Source of the DNA: Actinoplanes octamycinicus
GTDB lineage: Bacteria > Actinomycetota > Actinomycetes > Mycobacteriales > Micromonosporaceae
Assembly: GCF_014205225.1 (NCBI RefSeq)
Contig: NZ_JACHNB010000001.1
Location: forward strand, 248,001 to 312,000
Reading direction: 5' to 3'
DNA: 64,000 nt
Shown: positions 26,482-34,927 of the stretch, one piece after another
How positions within the stretch are numbered: the first letter of the stretch is position 1
How the letters are laid out: each line of letters begins with the position of its first letter
The notes under the pieces: model-generated
Database searches by the model: none
What the model was told of the DNA's origin: nothing
The model's input: only the letters and a program-made list of their open reading frames with translations
Position numbers and translations under genes: made by a program

Positions 26482-26896
26482 GGAACTCCTCCCGTCGCGG
26501 ACGACCGGTGCCGCCGTCCTGGCTTCTCACCCTGCCGATCCGGCGTTTCGGACCCATTGCGTGGTCATGTCCCGACCGTCAAGCCGAGCAAGATATGCCG
26601 TAAGTCACAACGCAGCGTAAGCGGACCGAGCTGCGCCGCCCCCACTCCGTGTCGGGTGTCGGACACGTCCCCGCCCTCCAGGGGGCAGCCCACCCACGAA
26701 GGCGAGTGTCCCGAGAAATCTGCAAGATCACGAATGCGGCTGTGGACAACCGGCCGCTGTGGACGACCAAGCCGTCACTCGGCTGGACAGCCCGGGAGCG
26801 GGGGAATCCAGCGGAAACCGGACATCGGGAGCGCTCGGGGCGTACCGGAAAGGGGCGGCCGGAAGCGGAAGCGGGCCGTGCGTGCCAGGCTGGGCC
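26482..26896. other. Intergenic region without a recognised gene
   Basis: It contains a perfect actinomycete-type DnaA box on the minus strand (TGTGGACAA, 26741-26749) and a near match (TGTGGACGA) about 15 nt later. No ORF with family features was seen on either strand. Confidence 0.6.
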
Positions 26897-26902
26897 TAGA
26901 GT
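26897..26902 (+). promoter_or_regulatory. Candidate leaderless -10 element (TAGAGT)
   Basis: TAGAGT ends 6 nt before ATG 26909. Confidence 0.45.
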
Positions 26903-26908
26903 CGAGGG

Positions 26909-27028
26909 ATGATCTGCCAGCCTTGCCGGGAGCGGCGGCACGACGAGTGCAAGGGTGGATCGTGGTGTGACTGCCAGCACCGCGAGCCCGAGCCGGTCCC
27001 GCCGGTGACCGGGCCGCCCGGACCGTGA
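26909..27028 (+). CDS. Cysteine-rich micro-protein, 39 aa
   Basis: It begins MICQPCRERRHDEC and has five cysteines (3, 6, 14, 20, 22) plus histidines at 11 and 24, followed by a Pro-rich tail. The CxxC...C...CxC pattern suggests zinc or Fe-S binding. Its stop codon overlaps the GTG of the reductase gene (GTGA), implying translational coupling. A TAGAGT hexamer lies 6 nt before the ATG. I do not recognise a family. Confidence 0.6.
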   Translation: MICQPCRERRHDECKGGSWCDCQHREPEPVPPVTGPPGP

Positions 27029-27765
27029 GCACGCCGCCCGAGGACCAGGCGGCCCGGACCGTGAGCACGCTGCCGGCGGACCGGGACGGGCTGGTCGCCC
27101 GCTATCCGCGGCACGACCGGCCGGTGCTGCGGGTCAACTTCATCGCCAGCGCCGACGGGGCGGTCACCGTCGACGGCCTCTCCGCCGGCCTGCAGGGGCC
27201 CGGTGACAAGGAGGTCTTCGACACCCTGCGGATGGTCTGCGACGCCCTCGTCGTGGCGGCCGGCACGGTGCGCGCGGAGCGTTACGACGCGCTGCGGCTG
27301 ACCGCCGACGCGCGTGCCTGGCGGCGGGAGCGGGGGCTGCCGGAGTTCCCGCTCATGGTGATCGTCTCCCGGTCGCTGGACCTGGACCCGGCGCAGCTGG
27401 TCTTCGCGGACGCGCCGGTCCGGCCGATCGTGCTGACCTGCCGGGCCGCGCCGGCCTCGCCGATCGCCGAGGTGGCCGAGGTGGTCGCGGTCGGCGACGA
27501 GCGGGTCGACCTGGCCGCCGGGGTGCGGCTGCTGCACCGGCGCGGGGCCACCCAGCTGCTCTGCGAGGGCGGCCCGGCGCTGCTCGGCTCGATGGTCGCG
27601 GCGGATCTGGTCGACGAGTTGTGCCTGACCATGGCGCCGCTGCTGGTCGGCGGCCGGGCCGGCCGGATCGCCACCGGTCCGCCGGCACCGCCTCGGCCGA
27701 TGTCGCTGCGGCACGCACTGACCCGGGACGACATGCTGTTCCTCAGGTACGCCCGGAGCCGCTGA
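27025..27765 (+). CDS. Pyrimidine reductase family protein (RibD C-terminal domain)
   Basis: NADPH-dependent reductase of the RibD C-terminal/dihydrofolate-reductase-like fold, 246 residues. Family motifs are VNFIASADGAVTVDG, DALVVAAGTVRAERY, LLCEGGPALLGSMV and LTMAPLLVGG. There is no deaminase domain and no other riboflavin gene nearby, so a role in riboflavin synthesis is possible but unproven. It is coupled to the upstream cysteine-rich micro-ORF by a 4-bp overlap. Confidence 0.83.
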   Translation: MSTPPEDQAARTVSTLPADRDGLVARYPRHDRPVLRVNFIASADGAVTVDGLSAGLQGPGDKEVFDTLRMVCDALVVAAGTVRAERYDALRLTADARAWRRERGLPEFPLMVIVSRSLDLDPAQLVFADAPVRPIVLTCRAAPASPIAEVAEVVAVGDERVDLAAGVRLLHRRGATQLLCEGGPALLGSMVAADLVDELCLTMAPLLVGGRAGRIATGPPAPPRPMSLRHALTRDDMLFLRYARSR

Positions 27766-27823
27766 GCGGGGCCCACCGGATGGTGTGCCACCCGGGCGCG
27801 CCTCCGTCGATTGATCAAGATCT

Positions 27824-27864
27824 TGTGCATAACTCTGTGGATGAACACCAGAAGTTGTGGAAAA
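27824..27864. promoter_or_regulatory. Cluster of three DnaA-box-like 9-mers
   Basis: TGTGCATAA (27824-27832), TGTGGATGA (27836-27844) and TGTGGAAAA (27856-27864) read on the minus strand as TTATGCACA, TCATCCACA and TTTTCCACA. They lie 51-91 nt upstream of the HerA-like gene. There is no dnaA or dnaN nearby, so this is not an obvious origin. Confidence 0.45.
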
Positions 27865-27914
27865 CCCGACCGGGTGACCCACCGACGGGCAATCTGTCGT
27901 ACCCCTGAGGCACC

Positions 27915-29705
27915 ATGATCGGCGTGTCTGACGAAACTGGGCCCGTCCGCGGCGGAAAACAGAGTGACAACCCGGACTTGAACCCGGTCGGGCGGGTGCT
28001 GGGTACCGCGGATGCCACCCCGCTGCAGTTCTGGACGGCCGTCGCCCCGGGCAGCTACCTGCAGCTCGACGACGTCGTGGTGACCCAGCGTGAGCTGCCG
28101 GACCGCGAGCCGGTGACGATCGCCGGGGTGGTCACCCAGGTCCGGGCCCGGCACGAGGGCGCGCAGTTCGACTCGGACGTGTTCGCCATCGCCGACGGCA
28201 CGCTGCCGGCCATGGTCCAGGAGGCGGCCGAGATCACCACCACCCGGGTCGATCCGGAGCTCTACGTGCCGCCGGCCCCGGGCGCGGTCGTGCACCGGGC
28301 CTCCGGCGCGGACCGCGACGCCGCCCTGCACTTCGACCGGATGGAGCGCCGGGTCCCGATGGGCACCGGCCGCGACGGCGTCCCGGTCTTCCTGAACGCG
28401 GACTTTCTCGACGGCACCCGCGGCGCGCACGTCTCGATCTCCGGCATCTCCGGCGTGGCCACCAAGACCAGTTTCGCCACGTTCCTGCTCTACTCGGTGT
28501 TCCGTTCCGGCCAGCTGGGCGCCGACGGGGCGAACGCACGGGCGCTGATCTTCAACGTCAAGGGTGAGGACCTGCTCTTCCTCGACCACCCGAACACGAA
28601 GCTGGACGAGCAGACCCGGGCCTATTACAAACTGCTCGACCTGCCGGACAGCCCGTTCACCGACGTCCGGGTCTACGCTCCGCCGCGGGCCGGCGACCCG
28701 TCCGGTGCCCCGGACGTGAGCGGCCGGCTGACCGGGGTGGACGCGTTCTACTGGACGCTCGACGAGTTCTGCTCGGCCAAGCTGCTGCCCTACGTCTTCG
28801 CCGACGCCGACGACGAGCGCCAGCAGTACACGATGGTGGTCCACTCGGTCACCGCCCACCTGCACCGGTTCGCGGTCCCGGCCGAGGGCGGGATCAGCAT
28901 CGACGGCCGCCGGATCGGGTCCTACGGCGACCTGGTCGACCACATCGTCGATCAGCTCACCGACGACGAGACCCGGTCGATCTGGGCCGGCAGCGCGATC
29001 AACATGGGCACCGTGAACGCGTTCGCCCGCCGGCTGATCGGCAGCAAGCGCGACCTGTCCCGGCTGATCCGCGGTGACCTGGCGCAGCGCCGCCCGCACC
29101 AGATCAAGACCGCGGACAGCGCCCAGGTCACCGTGGTCGACCTGCACAACCTGCCGGACCGGGCGCAGCGGTTCGTGGTCGGCGTGACGCTGAAGAGCGA
29201 GTTCGAGGAGAAGGAGAAGTCCGGCACCGGCCGCCCGCTGCTCTTCGTGGTCCTCGACGAGCTGAACAAGTACGCGCCTCGCGAGGGCTCCTCCCCGATC
29301 AAGGAGGTGCTGCTGGACATCGCCGAGCGCGGCCGCTCGCTGGGCGTGATCCTGATCGGCGCGCAGCAGACCGCCAGCGAGGTGGAGCGGCGGATCGTCA
29401 CCAACTCGGCGATCCGGGTGGTCGGCCGGCTCGACCCGGCCGAGGCCTCCCGCCCGGAGTACGGCTTCCTGCCCCCGGCCATGCGCCAGCGCGCGCTGCT
29501 GGCCCGGCCGGGCACCATGTTCGTCAACCAGCCGGACATCCCGGTCCCGCTCTGCGTGGAGTTCCCGTTCCCGGCGTGGGCCACCCGCAAGTCGGAGTCC
29601 GGTCCCCCGCCGGCCGAGTCGCTCCGCTCGATCGTGCAGTCCGCCGACCCGTTCGCGGTGATCGGCGGGCGGGCCGGATCGGCCGACGACGACATCCCGT
29701 TCTAG
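27915..29705 (+). CDS. herA: HerA-like hexameric ATPase/translocase
   Basis: Predicted DNA translocase of the HerA/FtsK superfamily, 596 residues. Residues about 25-95 form a beta-rich HAS-barrel-like domain. The P-loop region is SISGISGVATKTS (about 173-185), which departs from GxxxxGK(S/T). Walker B is LLFVVLDELNKYAP, and GVILIGAQQTASEVERR with RVVGRLDPAEASRPEYG supplies sensor and arginine-finger-like residues. It is first in a run with Mre11, Rad50 and NurA homologues (16-bp gap, then two 4-bp overlaps), matching the archaeal end-resection operon. ATG 27915 has GAGG upstream. Confidence 0.8.
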   Translation: MIGVSDETGPVRGGKQSDNPDLNPVGRVLGTADATPLQFWTAVAPGSYLQLDDVVVTQRELPDREPVTIAGVVTQVRARHEGAQFDSDVFAIADGTLPAMVQEAAEITTTRVDPELYVPPAPGAVVHRASGADRDAALHFDRMERRVPMGTGRDGVPVFLNADFLDGTRGAHVSISGISGVATKTSFATFLLYSVFRSGQLGADGANARALIFNVKGEDLLFLDHPNTKLDEQTRAYYKLLDLPDSPFTDVRVYAPPRAGDPSGAPDVSGRLTGVDAFYWTLDEFCSAKLLPYVFADADDERQQYTMVVHSVTAHLHRFAVPAEGGISIDGRRIGSYGDLVDHIVDQLTDDETRSIWAGSAINMGTVNAFARRLIGSKRDLSRLIRGDLAQRRPHQIKTADSAQVTVVDLHNLPDRAQRFVVGVTLKSEFEEKEKSGTGRPLLFVVLDELNKYAPREGSSPIKEVLLDIAERGRSLGVILIGAQQTASEVERRIVTNSAIRVVGRLDPAEASRPEYGFLPPAMRQRALLARPGTMFVNQPDIPVPLCVEFPFPAWATRKSESGPPPAESLRSIVQSADPFAVIGGRAGSADDDIPF

Positions 29706-29708
29706 GTC

Positions 29709-29714
29709 TAAGGT
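29709..29714 (+). promoter_or_regulatory. Possible internal -10 element before sbcD (TAAGGT)
   Basis: TAAGGT ends 7 nt before ATG 29722 within the 16-bp herA-sbcD gap. It could give a second leaderless transcript. Confidence 0.3.
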
Positions 29715-29721
29715 TCTCTCG

Positions 29722-30873
29722 ATGCGCATCCTGCACACCTCCGACTGGCACGTCGGAAAGGTTCTCAAGGGCCGCAACCGGCACGAGGAGCACATCAAGG
29801 TGCTCGCCCAGGTGGTGGAGATCGCCCGGGCGGAGAAACCCGACCTGGTGATCGTCGCCGGTGACCTCTACGACACGGCCGCGCCGACCGCGGATGCCAC
29901 CCGCCTGGTCACCCGGGCGCTCTCGGCGCTGCGGAAAACCGGTGCCCGGGTGGTGGCGATCGGCGGCAACCACGACAACGGCCAGGCCCTGGACGCGCTG
30001 CGGCCGTGGGCCGACGCGGCCGGCATCGAGTTGCGCGGCTCGGTCCGGGACAGCCTCGGCGACCTGCTGATCGAGGGCACCACCGAGGGCGGCGAGCGGT
30101 GGCGCCTGATCGCGCTGCCGTTCCTCTCCCAGCGGTACGCGGTCCGGGCCGCCGAGATGTACGAGCTCACCGAGGCCGAGGCGAACCAGACGTACGCCGA
30201 TCTGATGGCCCGCCTGATCGGCAAGCTGAGCGAGTCGTTCGCCGAGCCCGGCGTGGTCAATCTGATCACCGCGCACCTGACCATGGTCGGGGCGAGCACC
30301 GGCGGCGGCGAGCGCGAGGCGCACACCATCATGGGCTACGCGGTGCCCTCCACGATCTTCCCGCAGAACACGCACTACGTCGCGCTCGGTCACCTGCACC
30401 GGTCGCAGCGGGTGATCGGCCCGTGCCCGGTCCGCTATTCCGGCAGCCCGCTCGCCATCGACTTCGGCGAGGAGGAGAACGTCTGCTCGGTGGCGATCGT
30501 CGAGGTCGGGGTGGACAAGGCGGCTCAGGTCCGGGACGTGCCGGTGACCTCGGCGCTCACCCTGCGCACCGTCCGGGGCACGCTGGACCAGCTCGCCACG
30601 GTGAACCTTCCGGACGCCTGGCTGCGTGTCCTGGTGCGCGAGGCGCCCCGCCCCGGCCTGCGCGAGGACGTGCAGGAGCTGCTGCCGAACGCTCTGGAGG
30701 TCCGCATCGACCCGGACATGCTGCCCGACCGCGCGGGCGCCCGCTCGGCGGAACGCGCCGGCCGCTCCCCCCGCGAGCTGTTCGGCGACTACCTGGACAG
30801 TCGCGGCAACGCCGAGGAGGGCGTCCGCGAGCTCTTCGACGAGCTGTACGACGAGGTGAGCAGCAACCAATGA
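29722..30873 (+). CDS. sbcD: Mre11/SbcD nuclease
   Basis: Metal-dependent DNA nuclease subunit that processes double-strand ends and hairpins with its Rad50 partner. Phosphodiesterase motifs are intact: TSDWHVGK (D8, H10), VAGDLYD (D48), GGNHDN (N83, H84), ITAHLTM and ALGHLHRSQ. At 383 residues it is typical of bacterial SbcD. Its stop codon overlaps the ATG of sbcC (ATGA). Confidence 0.95.
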   Translation: MRILHTSDWHVGKVLKGRNRHEEHIKVLAQVVEIARAEKPDLVIVAGDLYDTAAPTADATRLVTRALSALRKTGARVVAIGGNHDNGQALDALRPWADAAGIELRGSVRDSLGDLLIEGTTEGGERWRLIALPFLSQRYAVRAAEMYELTEAEANQTYADLMARLIGKLSESFAEPGVVNLITAHLTMVGASTGGGEREAHTIMGYAVPSTIFPQNTHYVALGHLHRSQRVIGPCPVRYSGSPLAIDFGEEENVCSVAIVEVGVDKAAQVRDVPVTSALTLRTVRGTLDQLATVNLPDAWLRVLVREAPRPGLREDVQELLPNALEVRIDPDMLPDRAGARSAERAGRSPRELFGDYLDSRGNAEEGVRELFDELYDEVSSNQ

Positions 30874-33368
30874 GGCCCATCCGGCTGGACATGTCCGGGT
30901 TCACGGTGTTCCGTGACCAGACCACCGTGGACTTCACCGACGCGGACTACTTCGCCCTGGTCGGCCCGACCGGCTCGGGCAAGTCGACGGTGCTGGACGC
31001 GATCTGTTTCGCCCTCTACGGCCAGGTCCCGCGCTGGGGCGGCGCCCGGGGCATCGGCAACGCGCTCGCCCCGTCGGCCACCGAGGCCCGGGTCCGCCTG
31101 GTCTTCGAGTCGGCCGGCGACCGCTACGTCGCGACCCGGGTGGTCCGGCGCGACGGCCGGGGCAACGTGAAGACGTCCGGCGCCGGCCTGCAGCTGATGC
31201 CGGCCGGCTTCGACGTGACCAAGCTGGACACCGGGATGGACCTAGCCGACCTCGGCGAGGTGCTGGCCGGCGTCCCGGCCGAGATGGACGACGCGGTGCT
31301 GCACGCGGTCGGCCTGCCCTACGAGCAGTTCACCAGCTGCGTGGTGCTGCCGCAGGGCCAGTTCGCCGACTTCCTGCACGCCAAGCCGGCCACCCGCCAG
31401 CAGATCCTGGTCAACCTGCTGGGCCTGCAGATGTACGAGCAGGTCCAGGTCAAGGCGGCCGAGCGGAGCAAGGCCGCGGAGGCCAAGCTGACCGTGGTGG
31501 ACCAGGCGCTGGTCGCCCTGGAGGACGCCACCGACGAGGCGGTCGAGGAGGCCGCCGGGCACCTGGGCCGGATGCGCGAGCTGACCGCCGCGGTGGAGGC
31601 CGCGGTGCCCGGGCTGCGCGCCGCCCGGGCGGCCGAGGAGGACGCCCGGGAGACCCGCGACACCCTGGACGCCGAGCTGCGGCTGCTGGCGTCGGTGCGC
31701 ACCCCGGCGAACCTGACCGAGGCGACCACCGCGATCACCACGGCCCGGACCGCCGCCACCGAGGCGGCCGAGGCGGTGCACGAGGCCGAGGAGGCCGAGG
31801 AGAAGGTCCGCGGCGAGCTGACCGCGGCCGGCGACGCCGGCTCGCTGCGGCTGGCCCTGGACCGGTACACCGAGCTGGAGCGGCTCACCGAGCAGGAGGG
31901 CTGGTTCGCCGGCACGGTGTCGGTCGCCGAGGTGGAGTGCCGGGACGCGCGCGCCTCGGCCGACCTGGCCGAGTCCGAGCACATCGGCGCTCAGCAGCTG
32001 CTCGAGCAGGCCCGGCAGGACTATCGCGACGCCCAGCAGCGGGACCGCGCGGCCGCGCTGCGCGGGCACCTGACCGCCGGTGACGACTGCCCGGTCTGCG
32101 AGCAACCGGTCACCGTGGTGCCGGAGGTGCCGCGCGAGTCGGCGGTGCGGCTGGCCGAGGCGGCCGGGGCGGCCGCCCGGCAGGCCGCCGAGGAGGCCAC
32201 CGCCCGCTGGCAGCAGCGCGACGCGGTGGCTCGCAACCTGGAGTCCGACCTGGAGCGCAAGCGCGGGCAGTACGAGCACCACCTGACCCGGCTCGCCGAG
32301 GTGCGCAAGGCGGTGCAGGGACTGCCCGGGGTGGAGGCGATCCAGCAGCAGCTCGCCGAGTTCGGCCGGTTGCAGGGCCGGCTGGAGGACGCCACCGGCG
32401 CGGTCCGCGCCGCCCGGGACCGGCTGCGGTCGGCGCAGACCGCGGTCCGGGCCGCCGAGGAGCAGCAGCGCACCGCGTGGCGCCGGTTCGACGAGGTGCG
32501 CGACGGCCTGGCCCGGTTCCAGCCGCCGCCGGCCGACCGGGACGACCTGGCCGCCGCCTGGCAGAGCCTGGTCGACTGGGCCCGGGCCGAGCACGCCGCC
32601 CGGTCCGCGGCCCGCACCGAGGCGGAGGCCGCGGTCAGCGCCGCGCACCAGGCCACGGCCGGCGCCCAGGCGGCGATCACCGCGTTGTTCACCGAGGCCG
32701 GGATCCAGCCGCCGGCGGTGGCTGCGGCCGACGCCGAGGCCACCCTGATCCGGGCCGCCGCGGTCACCGCCGAGCGGGCCGAGGCGGCCTGGCAGCGCCT
32801 GGTCGAGCGGCTCGAGCAGGCCCGCGAGATGCAGGACCAGCGGATGGCCCTGCAGCAGGCCGGCCGGGTGGCCAAGTCGCTGGCCGGGCACCTGCGGGCG
32901 AACAACTTCGAGCGCTGGCTGCTGGAGGAGGCGCTGGACCTGCTGGTCGACGGCGCCTCCCGGATCCTCCGCGAGCTCACCGGCGGGCAGTACGAGTTGA
33001 TGCACGACAAGGGCGAGTTCTTCGTGATCGACCACCACGACGCCGGGCTGCGCCGGGGCGTGCGCACGCTCTCCGGCGGCGAGACGTTCCAGGCCTCGCT
33101 GGCGCTCGCGCTCGCCCTCTCCGAGCAGCTCGCCGGGATGAGCACCACGGCGGCCAGCCTGGAGTCGATCGTGCTGGACGAGGGCTTCGGCACCCTGGAC
33201 GCGGCCACCCTCGACGTGGTCGCCGCGACCCTGGAGAATCTGGCCGCCCGCGGCGACCGGATGGTCGGGCTGGTCACCCACGTGCACGCCCTGGCCGAAC
33301 GGGTACCGGTCCGGTTCGAGGTGCACAAGGACGCACGCACCGCGCACGTCGAGAGGGTCGGCCTGTGA
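30870..33368 (+). CDS. sbcC: Rad50/SbcC SMC-like ATPase
   Basis: ATPase and coiled-coil subunit that tethers DNA ends and controls Mre11. The N-terminal half-site carries GPTGSGKSTVLDAICFALYG and LPQGQFADFLHAK (Q-loop). Long Ala/Glu-rich coiled coils flank a zinc hook CPVC near residue 407. The C-terminal half-site has LSGGETFQASLALALALSEQL and the Walker B LESIVLDEGFGTLD. At 832 residues the coils are shorter than in E. coli SbcC. The start is fixed by overlap with the sbcD stop codon. GTGA overlap leads into the NurA-like gene. Confidence 0.95.
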   Translation: MRPIRLDMSGFTVFRDQTTVDFTDADYFALVGPTGSGKSTVLDAICFALYGQVPRWGGARGIGNALAPSATEARVRLVFESAGDRYVATRVVRRDGRGNVKTSGAGLQLMPAGFDVTKLDTGMDLADLGEVLAGVPAEMDDAVLHAVGLPYEQFTSCVVLPQGQFADFLHAKPATRQQILVNLLGLQMYEQVQVKAAERSKAAEAKLTVVDQALVALEDATDEAVEEAAGHLGRMRELTAAVEAAVPGLRAARAAEEDARETRDTLDAELRLLASVRTPANLTEATTAITTARTAATEAAEAVHEAEEAEEKVRGELTAAGDAGSLRLALDRYTELERLTEQEGWFAGTVSVAEVECRDARASADLAESEHIGAQQLLEQARQDYRDAQQRDRAAALRGHLTAGDDCPVCEQPVTVVPEVPRESAVRLAEAAGAAARQAAEEATARWQQRDAVARNLESDLERKRGQYEHHLTRLAEVRKAVQGLPGVEAIQQQLAEFGRLQGRLEDATGAVRAARDRLRSAQTAVRAAEEQQRTAWRRFDEVRDGLARFQPPPADRDDLAAAWQSLVDWARAEHAARSAARTEAEAAVSAAHQATAGAQAAITALFTEAGIQPPAVAAADAEATLIRAAAVTAERAEAAWQRLVERLEQAREMQDQRMALQQAGRVAKSLAGHLRANNFERWLLEEALDLLVDGASRILRELTGGQYELMHDKGEFFVIDHHDAGLRRGVRTLSGGETFQASLALALALSEQLAGMSTTAASLESIVLDEGFGTLDAATLDVVAATLENLAARGDRMVGLVTHVHALAERVPVRFEVHKDARTAHVERVGL

Positions 33369-34333
33369 CACGGATGTTCGTCGACGCGTGGGACCCGGCG
33401 TACGGGGCCTCCTTCGAGGGCGGGGACGGCGAGGGGCCGGCCTCGCCCAGCAGCGCCCAGGTGGACGTCGACGTGGAGGTGCCGGCCGCCGAGTGGGCGC
33501 CGGTCGACGTGCCGGCCGGCACCCGCCGCCCGGACGTGGTGTTCCTGGTCGACGGGGTCCGGCGCAACGACGCGCAGATCTGGACCGCGGAGGACGACGG
33601 CACCTCGTTCGCCGGGCTGGCCGCCTCGTTCGCGGCCGGCGTGGTCCGCTGCGACCTGGCGCACGGCGCGGCCGAGCTGGTGGCCGCCCGGGTCGGCCGC
33701 GGCCTGTTCACCGCGAGCCCGTCGGTCTCCGGCGTGCAAGCCGGCTCGGTGCACTACGAGATCCACCGAATCGCCGGGACCGGTGAGGCGAGCAAGCTGC
33801 AGGCCGCGGTGCAGGGCCCGCTGACCGCGCTGGAGATCGACATCTCGTCGGAGGCGCGCTCCCGCGGGTCGGACGGCGCCGATCTGCTGATCGTGGACGG
33901 CCCGTTGCGGGACCGGCGGCAGCTGCCGCGCACCATCGGTTACATCAAGACGCAGAAGAGCCGCTATCTGCCGGCCGCCCAGGAGGCGGTGGTGCCCCGG
34001 TTGCGGGCCGGCCAGCGGACCCCGGTCTTCCACCTGGGCACCCGCTGGGGCGGCTGGTCGTGGTACCTGCGCCTGCCGAACGGGACCGGGGCGCCGTGGT
34101 CCGGGATCGTCCGGGTGGAGTGCTCCCCGGAGCTGAGCGTGGAGCAGGCGATCGAGCTGGCCGGGTTGTCCGGGGCGACGCTGCCGAGGTTCGCCTCGGC
34201 GTCGTACAAGGATCCGCGGGCCCCGCAGAACCTGGTGCCGATCGCCGGTCTGGAGCGGCGGTTGCGCGGGATGCTCGGCGATTCCCGGGTGTTGCATCGG
34301 GCGCTGGCTCTGGCGTCCGCGCGTTCACGATGA
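33365..34333 (+). CDS. nurA: NurA-like 5'-3' nuclease
   Basis: Predicted partner nuclease of the HerA-like translocase, 322 residues. The first acidic motif is FLVDGVRRNDAQIW and a second is LLIVDGPLRDRR, followed by GYIKTQKSRYL. The C-terminal KDPRAPQNLVPIAGLERRLRG matches the conserved end of NurA proteins, where an aromatic/His region contacts the active site. GTG 33365 overlaps the sbcC stop codon; ATG 33374 is the alternative. Family placement is from motif order and operon context, without a database comparison. Confidence 0.75.
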   Translation: MTRMFVDAWDPAYGASFEGGDGEGPASPSSAQVDVDVEVPAAEWAPVDVPAGTRRPDVVFLVDGVRRNDAQIWTAEDDGTSFAGLAASFAAGVVRCDLAHGAAELVAARVGRGLFTASPSVSGVQAGSVHYEIHRIAGTGEASKLQAAVQGPLTALEIDISSEARSRGSDGADLLIVDGPLRDRRQLPRTIGYIKTQKSRYLPAAQEAVVPRLRAGQRTPVFHLGTRWGGWSWYLRLPNGTGAPWSGIVRVECSPELSVEQAIELAGLSGATLPRFASASYKDPRAPQNLVPIAGLERRLRGMLGDSRVLHRALALASARSR

Positions 34334-34917
34334 GGCATCCCCGACGGGTTTCCCATTTCCCGGGACCTCCGACCGCATGCCGGTACGGATAAGGCCGTCG
34401 CGCGAAATTCACCGGAGCGCCTGGGCAAAAGGTCCGGACCAGCTGTCGCCGGGGCCGGCCGCGGCGTTCCGGTAAACAATCGCTTACCGGATCGACACGC
34501 GCCAGAGCTGCAAGATCGAAAGATGGGAGCGCTCCCCACCGGGTGTCGCCCGAAAGAGTCCAAGAGATATCCGGGCATCCTCCGAACGGTCCCGGGAGCG
34601 CGCCATTCACCACACAATACTCATCCACCAACACCCAGTGGAATGGATCGCTCACGGAGCGAGATCGCGCTCTCCCTGGTCGGGCGAAATTATTTCCACA
34701 GCCGTGTCTCCACCCCTGTACTACTGAGTATCATTCCGCCTTACCTGGCGTCCGAATCGGCGTAGATCAATCCCCCATGATCCGCGACCGGCACGCCGTC
34801 ACGATCGTCATCACAGCGGAGGACCCTTGAGACCGAGTGTCCCGGAAAATCTCGCGCCGGCTTTGATCCCGGCCGGGCCCCCCAGCCGTATCTCAGGCGA
34901 CGGGGAAAGGTCCGGGC
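34334..34917. other. Intergenic region upstream of the ECF sigma gene
   Basis: No gene seen. It holds an inverted repeat TCCGGTAA-N8-TTACCGGA (34468-34491) and a CebR-type half-perfect palindrome (34524-34537). It is less GC-rich than its flanks, particularly 34600-34760. Confidence 0.6.
34524..34537. promoter_or_regulatory. CebR-like palindrome (TGGGAGCGCTCCCC)
   Basis: Thirteen of 14 positions match TGGGAGCGCTCCCA, with a perfect 12-bp core palindrome. No cellulose-related gene is adjacent, so it may be fortuitous or a relic. Confidence 0.35.
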
Positions 34918-34927
34918 GGAGGTATCG

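Noticed and set aside
27824..27864. Replication origin
   Set aside because: Only three imperfect boxes, and no dnaA, dnaN or recF nearby.
34523..34765. Short plus-strand ORF starting at the CebR-like palindrome
   Set aside because: No ribosome-binding site or family features, and the frame is not supported by codon usage.
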